Positions 24,801 to 34,064 of a stretch of 64,000 nt of DNA are shown here, piece after piece. The position numbers were made by a program, and so were the translations under genes. Below the pieces are notes generated by a model, which was given only the letters and a program-made list of their open reading frames with translations, was not told where the DNA came from and made no database searches. Every line of letters begins with the position of its first letter. The first letter of the stretch is position 1. This DNA comes from Sorghum bicolor (lineage: Eukaryota > Streptophyta > Magnoliopsida > Poales > Poaceae), in contig NC_012877.2 in assembly GCF_000003195.3 (NCBI RefSeq), forward strand, positions 24,695,838-24,759,837, given 5' to 3'.

Positions 24801-25742
24801 GTTTTTGATCCCGATTTCGATTTGATTTTCAGAAAATGTTTTCCAGAAATCGATTTAGAACTTGTAAAATCCATATATTGAGTTCTACAGCTCCAAATCT
24901 GATGAAATAAAGTGTGGTGTGCTCTCTATTTTCAGATCTACAGTTTGATGTAATTGCATGTCATGTTTGAACACTTTTTCTGTAAGAATATATTTAATCC
25001 ATGCTTTTGCTAAACTTGGAAAATGCATAGTAATTAAAGTATGGCTCAAAAAAATGTGAAACTTGTTTTGTTGGCTCTGCATGTGTGTTAAATCACTGGG
25101 AAAATATTGCTACACATTATTTGGTGTATAAATGAATTTATAGTGATTTAAATGCTTGCATGGCAGTGGTTTATGATTTTTAATAATTATTTGGATGATG
25201 CAATTAATCTGGAAATTTTGGTGGGTGTTTCCTATGATATTAGGCAAATTATAAAAATATGAAATCTGCTGTTTGACACTTATACCACAGTAGAGTAAAT
25301 GTAATTGCCCTTATTAATTAACCTTGTGATTTTTGTAGCTCAAAATAAGTATCCAAAAATTATTAAAAATTTATAGTAGACTTTATGCTTCGCTGGTAGT
25401 CTCCTGTAATTTTTGTGGAATTTATTGATGAACAGAACTGCATGCAAATTTTAGGGGGTCTAAAAATGAATAAAGAAACTATGAATTGTTTTATATGGGT
25501 TAAATAGAATAAAAAGGGGTTTGGTGAATCTTTGAAGCATCATGTGAGTTGTTGGTTACACTTGAAGGCAATTTATAGAACAGAATGCAATATGTGTTTA
25601 ATTCAATTGCATGATTTTTGGATGATGTTGACTACCTTGTAAATGCTCACATAAATCCTCCCTACATCATGTCATAGTCATCTGGTATTCTATCGCATGA
25701 GCATTGTACCTCGAGCATCCCGCACTCCACTCATGAGCACAC

Positions 25743-25970
25743 ATGCATCATACAGGCTCGCAGGAGAACGAGGTGGGACCCGAGGAGCCAGAGGAGATTC
25801 AGGAGCAGGAACCTCCGGAAGCACCGGAACCCGGGGAAGAGCTACATGAGTGTCTGGATCACCGGCCCAGCATGTTTGAGAAAGGCAAGCCCCGAAGCAT
25901 TCTATGTCTCCCTATTCTCGCTAACTTACATGATATATTATGCTTGTTCTATTATATTGCATTTAAGTGA
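25743..25970 (+). other. Acidic, Pro-rich exon-like segment in the F 5' LTR (second copy 36333-36560)
   Basis: Preceded by acceptor-like CATACAG (25749-25755). The following frame is rich in Glu and Pro (PEEPEEIQEQEPPEAPEPGE) and ends in a basic segment. Both LTRs keep it open with few changes. Together with the GC-rich island it resembles a two-exon gene with a 1.4-kb AT-rich intron. Coding status is unproven. Confidence 0.4.
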
Positions 25971-26204
25971 TAGGAGTTGGTTGATACCGTTGATGCATTG
26001 GTACTCCTTGATATCACCCCTCATTTATCTACCTTGTCCTATGTAGATAGGTACGGAGTCTATGCTTAGCTTGCTTAGTCCGGTAGAAGTCGGGTGATTT
26101 CCTGTCACCTGCGAGATATAGGTGGATACCTGCTTGATTAAGCAGTGATTGCTTTGGGAAAAGAATAACCAAGTGTGAAATGGAATTGAAGACCAGGCAG
26201 GGTC

Positions 26205-26650
26205 TTATGGTGGGTTGACTATAGTGCCCCTGCCTGTGTCGATTAAGGACCGATCGTTGACGGCTCTCTTGTCATGTTGAATGCATGCCCCACGCTTAGC
26301 TGGAAGGATAAGTCGTTCCGACCGCGAAGCCTGAACACTATCCGGGCCGGGAATTGAGCCGCCATGCGCTGTATTGGTGATGGTTAAGGAGAACGACGAG
26401 GGCGCGGCGCGCAACCTTGGCATACCTTGGATACCTCGGTCGCCGGAATGGTCCTCGGGTACTGGCGGTGCCTGCCGAACCCGCGAATTGGTCTTGGATA
26501 GTGTAATACGGTGATCTGTAGCTCACTTGATCAGTGAGTGTGGTTTGTGTGGGGAATACCTCACCAGCTGGTTAGAAATCGATTCGAATCGCCATCGCTC
26601 CTGGATAGTGAGCACTTGACACGAGCCCTGTCCTCGTAGTAAGGACTATG
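26205..26650. other. Conserved GC-rich block in the F 5' LTR (second copy about 36795-37245)
   Basis: High similarity to the complement of E at about 5450-5830, much above the rest of the LTR. It contains antisense open frames that are interrupted relative to E by a ~13-nt indel. Probably an RNA- or DNA-level element in the transcribed R/U5 part. Confidence 0.5.
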
Positions 26651-26906
26651 GAACACTTGGGTTATAATGATAAAGGGTTTTATGAATGCTATGATGAGGT
26701 ACCATCACATCACTATACTTGGTTGTAATAGTGCAGGTGCAAACCTAGATAATAGGTAATGATACTGTCAACTTGAGCAAATTAAAAGAATAAAGATTTA
26801 TGTAGGGCATGTTAATAGGATCTTGCAGTTATGCAAAAAGGTTGTCAGCTACCCCACTATATAGCCTTCATGATCCTTGAAGAGTCTTTATTTTAATTTA
26901 TGACGG

Positions 26907-26965
26907 GTAAGTCTAGCTGAGTACATTCTCGTACTCAGGGTCCTACTCACATGTTGTTTTTGCAG
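26907..26965 (+). promoter_or_regulatory. Splice donor, hairpin and acceptor-like module in the F 5' LTR
   Basis: GTAAGT at 26907-26912, perfect 8-bp stem CTGAGTAC/GTACTCAG (26917-26938) with a 6-base loop, then a T-rich tract ending TTTTTGCAG at 26965. The layout is conserved in E (5163-5110) and in the F 3' LTR from about 37496. The donor could serve the acceptors before the H3-like frame (28204 or 28207) and gag (29570). Confidence 0.5.
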
Positions 26966-27390
26966 ATGGTCAAATGTACTATGGTTATTGCATCCTCTGT
27001 CTGTACCCAGCCATGGGTGATGACTAGACCAAGGGCGATGGTCACTCCGTCTTCTCTTTTGCTTTTGTGGGAATGACCGAATTATGGCATTGTATCAGAC
27101 TAAGTGTGTGTATTGTATTTTCGAACTATGAAGCTTCCGCTACCTGACAACTTGGTTTGTAATAACTTTGAGAACTCTGATGTATTTTATGAATGTTGTA
27201 ATCTGGATGTATTTGTGGATGGCGACCGCTAAACTTATTACAATCTTGGCTGTATGTACGACATGTGGTTTGAAATCCTTCGAGATTTCACGGACTACCA
27301 GGATTATATGGGCTTAGGCTCGATGGTTTGACTATGCAAATGGTCACTATTAGGCTTAATCTCTTATAATTTGGTCGGTTCTGTTACAGC

Positions 27391-27402
27391 TGGCATCGGA
27401 GC
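27391..27402 (+). other. F primer-binding site
   Basis: TGGCATCGGAGC, two bases after the LTR. It differs at two positions from the canonical initiator tRNA-Met site seen in E; both changes may be post-insertion mutations. Confidence 0.85.
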
Positions 27403-28207
27403 AAGGTTTAGCGAGTTACTGTTCATAAGTACGTTCTCAACAAAATCTAAACCGATTTAATAAAAGATTTTATTCATTAATAATGATCAAGGTGTTAAAC
27501 TAAGTTTTGGAAAACTATCTAGTGTGCCATGGTCATATCCTTTATGCCCAGTTAAGGACTCTAAGGTCGCTAGTTAAGTACTGACTTGGGGGTTCATGCA
27601 TCATATTTCTATTTCGTCGCTCATACGGCGTGCAATAGTATGAGTACCATTCATTTGAATGGTAATGTATGGATCAATTTTTCCTCTACGCCACGGTAAA
27701 TGGGAGCTCTGAGAGCATTACCGGATACACTGCCGGTCTAGGGGAGTGTTGTTAGGTGCTGTGTCATGCACACATGTTTTGGTGTGTTTGGGAACAGTAC
27801 CGAATGTTGGGAATTCCGTCCTGAGAGGCGATGCCGTCATTAGGGCGATGATGTGGGTAGCAACACGTCATATGCATGGATGGGTGTCTGTGTATGTGGG
27901 GTGTATAGCTTTAAATTCTTGTTCTGCATAATCATACTGTGGGTGGGCTGAAATGAGTTTTCTGCAGGTACACTAACCACGTTCTTGCTTAGAACGCTAG
28001 TTACGTTATGAGAGAACGCTGTGTGCCACCGCATATACCGCTTAGTGTTAACCTTTGTTTCTAAGTTTGTGAGATCGTAAGTTCGTGCATGCATCATGAT
28101 CATTTCATATCATTGCTTACTTTCCCCCTTAATTTAATCTGTCCCAATTCTAAAAAAATAATTAAAGGTAATCCTCGATCTTAACCAAGGTATTCCATTT
28201 GCAGCAG
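27403..28207 (+). other. F 5' leader
   Basis: No gene seen. It is homologous to E's leader. It ends in CATTTGCAGCAG directly before the ATG of the H3-like frame, a good 3' splice-site match. Confidence 0.6.
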
Positions 28208-29251
28208 ATGGCACGCACTAGGCTCACCGCTCGCAAGTCCACTGGTGGGCGGGCCCCTCGCCATCCGTTGGCAGCTAGGAGCTCATGACATAAGAGCAAG
28301 TTCCTGGAGAAGTTTGGGATGCCCACTTTGCTTTGGAGGGTGCTTAGTTCGATGGGGTATCCTGAAGGAAGGGAGCCTCGCTACTATTGGGATAACGAGC
28401 CGCTTGGTGACGAGACACTGGTGGGGATCGAGGCAGTTGTCCCTACCAGTGGAGGTGACCCTGCTTGGGGCGGCTGGGTGTACGAGTCCCGAGGTACCAC
28501 GCCTTTCCACGGTGCCAGCAGGGCAGCTTTCGCAGTACTGAGAGACCTCATGGCGAGGTTTCCATAGGAGTTGGCCCATGCCTTCGCTGGGGTGTTTCCC
28601 CGGGGTGACCCCTACACTACGGTGTGGGATTAGTTCGAGGTGAACGTTCTAGAGATGAGTGCGGATGTGGACCAGCACAGTGACAGCGCAGCTATGAGTG
28701 CTATGTACGCCTTGATGAAGACCTATGGAGGCCTGGAGCATTGTTTGGGTCGCTTGTCCGGATCTCTTCTCACAGTCCAAGATGAGAAGCGCTAGTTGCA
28801 GCGTGAGTTTGACACAGAGGTTGAGAGGCTGCAGTCAGAGTTGGCTCGCGTGACCCAAGAGAGGGACCAGGCAGTCTAGAAGAATATTGAGCTGAGCCAG
28901 CACCTGCTTGCAGTGCGAGAGCAGAGAGACAGGGTGACTACTGCTCACAGGAACTGCGAGCGCATGCTAGTCCATGTGCTTGGTCAGAGGAATGAAGCCT
29001 TGCACGAGGAGGACACTTTGAGGGCCCGACAGCTAGAGCTTGAGCAGCAGCTAACTAATGCTGAGGAGTACAATGAGAACTTGCGTGAGGAGATCCACCA
29101 GCTGCATAACCAGCTCCACCCTCACCACCTGCCTAGAGCAGCTGTGCTAGACTCTGAGGACGAGATGGATGAGAATCCCGAGATGGGAGCAGCTGCTAGT
29201 GGAGATGAGGACGAGGAGGGCTCCGGCATGGACAGTGACCATAGCGAGTAG
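28208..29251 (+). pseudogene. F extra frame (ORF0): protein with a histone H3-like N-terminal tail, coiled coil and acidic C-terminus
   Basis: A single reading frame of about 347 codons between primer site and gag, interrupted by five stops: TGA 28286, TAG 28565, 28631, 28793 and 28877. Each stop is explicable by one C-to-T change. The N-terminus reads MARTRLTARKSTGGRAPRH. Against the canonical H3 tail, 16 of the first 21 residues after Met are identical, including R8, K9, S10 and R17; K4 and K14 are replaced by Arg. A globular-looking middle follows (about residues 35-190, rich in Trp and Tyr), then a long coiled coil (about 195-310) and an acidic end (about 317-347). The start is chosen from the H3 match and the CAG acceptor-like site before it. 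No histone fold is present, so it is not a histone gene. Role unknown; I infer chromatin mimicry or recruitment of chromatin modifiers. Confidence 0.75.
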
Positions 29252-29564
29252 ATGCTAGAGCATAGAGCTAGTCCTTCTTCTTTTGTTGTTGTTGCATGGC
29301 ATGTCTTGTACTATGGGATCTGGGCTATGTAAAACTTTATGAGATGATGTTGAAAGTCCAGTGTGTGTATGCTGGTGAGTTTGGATGTATGCAAACTTTG
29401 TTGCTTGAATGTTGAGTAAATTGTTAGCGATGTTGTGCGTAGATGATGAATTGTTGTGCCTCTGTTTATTGTGCGAATTTATTCCCTCAGTAAATTCAGT
29501 GTGGCATAATTCTACACATGTCTACCGTTGATGACAACTCCTAACAATTGCTTATCACTGACGT
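29252..29564 (+). other. Spacer between the H3-like frame and gag in F
   Basis: 313 bp with no gene. It ends with GACGTATGCAG, an acceptor-like site just before the gag ATG at 29571 that is conserved in D (9603-9613). Confidence 0.55.
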
Positions 29565-30656
29565 ATGCAGATGGTGCAAACACGTGGCGGGGGTAACAGC
29601 AACCCGGGTCTTGGAGCGGGTACGTCCGGAGGTGGGGCTCAACGGAATGAGGACAGAGCACCATCACCGCCACCACCACCTCCTCCATACACTGCGGACG
29701 TGTTTTTCGCGCAGTTTCTGGGGAGCCAATGCAACATGGAACAGATGCAGCGCAACGTGGAAGAAGCTCTGCGAAACATAGCTGACAACACCCATCGTGG
29801 GGATAACCAGGGCGGCCGTGAAGTCAATCAGTACAGCTCTTTCAAGGACTTCATGGATATCAAGCCACCAGTCTTGAAGGAGGCTTTGGAACCGCTTGAA
29901 GCCGATGAGTGGATCAACACTATGGAGCAGAAGTTCCGTCTTCTTTGGATGACAGAAGAACTCAAGGCTGAGTATGCGGCACACCAGTTGCAAGGACCCG
30001 CTGGGATTTGGTGGTCCCATCATCGTACTACCTACCCAGAGGGGACCCCAATCACTTGGAACCGCTTCACCACCGCGTTTCGAGGAAATTATATTCCTCC
30101 GGGTGTGGTGGAAATGAAGGTTGGGGAGTTCATGAGGCTGTCCTAGGAGACAAAATCTGTGAAGGAGTATCTGCACGCTTTCAACAATCTCGCTCACTAT
30201 GCCCCCGAGTTTGTAAACACGGAGGCCAAAAAGATTGCTAGTTTCCAGAGAGGCTTGAATCCAAAGATGCTGAAAACAATGGGTACAGGAACCCGGGCTA
30301 CCTTCAATGCTTACATCAGTGGCTGTCTAACCCAGGAAAACAATAACAACAACTATAGTGCATCCAAGTCTCGTAAGAGGGCTTTTGAAGCCGGGTCGTC
30401 CCAGTCTAGGGCACCAGTGGCAGGGCGATAGCAGTATCATCCTCCTGCCCTAGGTGCTAGGTTCAGACCACCGCAGAGGAGGAACACCGGGCATCCAACG
30501 CAGCAGAAGGCGTACAAGGTGGCGATAGCTCCTGCCAAGCCAAAGGCGATTCAAGCTCCAGCACCTGCCGCCAACAATGCGACCAAGGGTCCGTGCTACA
30601 ACTGCCACAAGATGGGGCACTTTGCTAAGGAATGTCCCTACCCCAAGAGGCAATAG
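29565..30656 (+). pseudogene. gag: F gag
   Basis: Structural protein of the particle. Start at ATG 29565 or 29571. Pro-rich N-terminus, capsid domain (about 29720-30330), basic linker and a zinc knuckle CYNCHKMGHFAKEC (about 30597-30638). TAG codons occur at 30144, 30429 and 30654. D has CAG at the second, Gln codons near the third, and the same TAG at the first. Shared inheritance, parallel deamination or a tolerated amber codon could explain the shared site. Confidence 0.9.
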
Positions 30657-33600
30657 CCAACTTATCCAACTCGTGTGCATCATACCTCGATCGAGGAAAT
30701 TCTGGAAGGAGAACCGATAAAAGCTGGTATGTTTCCTGTCAACCAACATCTTGCAGTTGTTTTGTTTGATTCTAGATCATCGCATTCATTCATGAGCCAA
30801 GCATTTGCACAAAAGCATAATCAACCAGTTACAGATCTAGGTTATGGCTACCGCATCAGCTCAGCAGGGGCAGATGTGTTGACCAATAGAGTAGTTCGAG
30901 GGGCAACCCTGGATGTAAGTGGCCGAGTATTTCGAGTGAATCTAGTGGTCATGCCTGGGTTAGTTTTGGATGTTATCATGGGCATGAACTGGATGAGAGA
31001 ATGGGATGCCGTCATAGATACTGGGAAGAGGATGTTATCTCTCAGAGAACCACAGGGCAGTAGCTCTTTTCAAGTAACTCTGCCCCGTCGTCTTGACTTT
31101 GCTAGCATCTCTTGTGCTACGCATGTGGTTCCATTGCCACAGATCCCAGTAGTCTATGAGTTCCCTGATGTTTTTCCTGAGGAATTACCAAGACTTCCCC
31201 CAGACAGGGAGGTAGAGTTTGCAATCGAGTTGATACCAGGTACAGCACCAATATCTAGAAGGCCGTACCGGATGCCACCAAACGAACTCACTGAGTTGAA
31301 GAATCAACTAAAGGAGTTACTGGATAAAGGATTTATCCGGCCAAGTTCGTTAGAATGGAGTTGTCCCGCGTTGTTCGTGAAAAAGAAGGATCAGTCATTG
31401 CGCATGTGCGTGGACTATCGTCCGCTCAATGCAGTGACAATCAAAAATAAGTATCCTTTGCCGAGGATTGATATCTTGTTTGATCAGTTGTCCAAGGCAA
31501 AAGTGTTTTCCAAGATAGATTTGAGGTCTGGGTATCACCAAATCAAGATTCGTCCGCAAGATATCCCGAAGACTGCTTTTTCCACCATATATGGGTTGTA
31601 TGAGTATCTTGTCATGTCCTTTGGATTGACAAATGCTCCTGCATACTTCATGTATCTGATGAATTCGGTCTTTATGCCAGAATTAGATAAGTTTGTGGTA
31701 GTGTTTATCGATGATATTCTGGTTTATTCAGAAAATGAGCAAGATCACGCCGAGCATCTGAGAATCGTGCTAACACGATTACGAGAGCATCAATTATATG
31801 CCAAGTTCAGCAAGTGTGAGTTCTGGTTGAAAAAAGTTCCTTTCCTAGGGCACATTCTGTCTGAAGAAGGGATTGCTGTGGATCCGTCAAAAGTGGAGGA
31901 AGTCATGGACTGGAAGGCACTAACTTCTGTCTCGGAAGTTAGAAGTTTTCTTGGTCTGGCCAGGTATTACCGTCGTTTCATACCCGACTTCTCCAAGATT
32001 GCTAAGCCGATGACTAGTTTGCTACAAAAAGATCATAAGTTTGTCTGGACGGAGGGGTGTGAGCTAGCCTTCCGCACCTTGCGAAAGTTGCTGACCACCG
32101 CTCCTATTCTGGCGCAACCCAATATTGAGAAGCCTTTCGATGTGTTTTGTGACGCGTCGAAAAGTGGCTTAGGGTGTGTGTTGATGCAAGATGGCAGAGT
32201 GATAGCTTATGCTTCACGATAGTTGAGAAAGCACGAAGTCAACTACCCAACTCACGACCTCGAGTTAGCAGCAGTAGTGCACGCTTTGAAGATTTGGAGA
32301 CACTATTTGCTGGGAAATAAGTGTCATATCTATACCGATCATAAGAGCTTGAAGTACATCTTCACTCAGTCCGAGCTGAATATGAGGCAACGACGGTGGT
32401 TAGAGTTAATCAAGGACTATGATCTGGAAGTTCACTATCATCCAGGCAAAGCAAATGTAGTAGCAGACGCTTTGAGTCGTAAACCGCACTATCAAGTGGT
32501 TCAACCGTTGTTTGAAGATGGGTTCAACCTCATGCATCCTGAAGTCTTATGTCACATACAACTCAGTTGTTCACTCGAGAGTCAAGTCATTGAAGGTCAC
32601 AAAACAGACAAGGGTATTTTCCACATCAAAGAAAAGATCAAGGATGACCCAAAAACTCAATTTCGAGTTGATGAGAAAGGGGTACTGTGGTTTCAACATC
32701 GGTTAGTAGTCCCAAAAGATGGTGAATTGAAGAATCGTATCACGGATGAAGCCCATCTCTCTAAGCTTTCTATTCATCCTGGCAGTAGTAAAATGTATCA
32801 AGACCTGAGACCCCACTTTTGGTGGACCAAGATGAAGAAAGAAATAGCCGCATATGTGGCCCGTTGTGACACGTGTTGCAGAGTCAAGGCTATACATATG
32901 AAACCTGCAGGTCTGTTGCAACCGTTATCAGTTCCAGAGTGGAAATGGGAAGAGGTCAGTATGGACTTTATCACAGGTTTACCAATGACAAGTTAGGGGA
33001 ATGACTCGATCTGGGTAATCATAGATCGATTGACCAAATCGGCCCATTTCGTTCCTGTGAAGACTCGTTACCGACCTCCTGAGTATGCTGATATTTATAT
33101 CGCAGAGATCGTGAAGTTACATGGCATTCCCAAAACCATCATATCGGATAGAGGACCACAGTTCACCGCTCACTTTTGGGAGCGAATGCATAAGAGTTTG
33201 GGGACCAGTCTAATAAGAAGCACCGCGTATCATCCCCAGACCTCAGGTCAAACTGAGAGGCTAAATCAAGTGTTAGAAGATATGCTGAGGGCCTGTGTGC
33301 TATCGTCCAAGGGATCATGGGAATCATGGTTACCTCTGGCTGAATTCTCATACAATAATAGTTATCAAGAGAGTATCAAGATGGCTCCGTTCGAAGCCTT
33401 GTATGGTCGAAGATGTAGAACTCCGTTAAACTGGGTTGAACCTGGTGAAAGAAGATACTATGGTATCGACTTTGTGAATGAAGCAGAGAAAAAGGTACAA
33501 ATCATACAGCAGCATATGCAAGCGGCACAATCACGACAAAAGAGTTACGCTGATAAGAGAAGAAGGCCACTTGAATCCAATGTAGGTGACTATGTGTACC

Positions 33601-34064
33601 TCAAGGTTACGCCAATGAAGAAAGTTCAACGTTTCCGAGTTCGATGTAAGCTTGCGCCCAGATATGTGGGACCGTATCAAGTGCTAGAGAGGAAAGGCCC
33701 AGTGGCCTACAAGATTCAGTTACCTAAAGAGTTGAGTTCGATCTTTCCGATCTTCCATGTGTCGCAACTACGGAAATGTTTGAAAGTGCCTGAACAAAGG
33801 ATTGAACCTAGAGGGATCAAAATAAAAGCAGACTTGGAGTATAAAGAGCAGCCAGTGGGGATCGTGGATACCAAGGAACGAGTAACCCAAAACAGAATTG
33901 TCAAAACAAACAAGGTGGTGTGGAGTCATCATGACGATCGGGATGCCACCTGGGAAACTCAGGATTATCTAAAAACAGTTTATCCAAAATTTCATAAGAA
34001 ATGGTTAGTAACCCAAATCTCGGAACGAGATTTCCCTAAGGAGGGAAGGGCTGTAACACCCTAG
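30657..34064 (+). pseudogene. pol: F pol: protease, RT, RNase H, integrase with chromodomain-like end
   Basis: Polyprotein for processing, reverse transcription and integration. Protease at about 30750; the active-site motif reads FDSRSS (Asp 30768-30770), with Gly replaced by Arg, whereas D keeps Gly. RT about 31140-31960 with FIDDIL (catalytic Asp pair 31710-31715). RNase H to about 32500. Integrase about 32700-33700 with zinc-binding residues, [15 protein letters not shown] and QTERLNQ for D,D,E, and a GPY/F-type module. The C-terminal ~60 residues resemble a group II chromodomain (KVVWSHHDDRDATWE), which lacks a full aromatic cage. TAG stops at 32220 and 32994. The frame runs across the polypurine tract into the 3' LTR. 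Confidence 0.93.
34038..34050 (+). other. F polypurine tract
   Basis: AAGGAGGGAAGGG one base before the 3' LTR, overlapping the end of pol; the plus-strand primer of reverse transcription. Confidence 0.85.

Larger units (their letters stand above)
23481..27388 (+). repeat. F 5' LTR, 3.9 kb
   Basis: Begins TGTAACGCCCTAGG and ends CTGTTACA; the matching 3' LTR is 34052-37977. It has four zones: an AT-rich start, a GC-rich island (23960-24800), a long AT-rich stretch (24800-25680), and a 3' half with an acidic exon-like segment (25743-25970), a conserved GC-rich block (about 26205-26620) and a splice-site/hairpin module (26907-26965). The 3' half is homologous to E's LTR; the 5' half is not. 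Confidence 0.95.

Noticed and set aside
26907..26965. A self-contained 59-nt intron
   Set aside because: Shorter than the usual minimum for plant introns; the donor more likely pairs with a downstream acceptor.
28208..28285. A genuine histone H3 gene fragment inserted in F
   Set aside because: Only the tail is similar. No histone fold follows, and the frame continues in the same phase into an unrelated coiled-coil protein, so a mimic or captured tail fits better than a histone gene.
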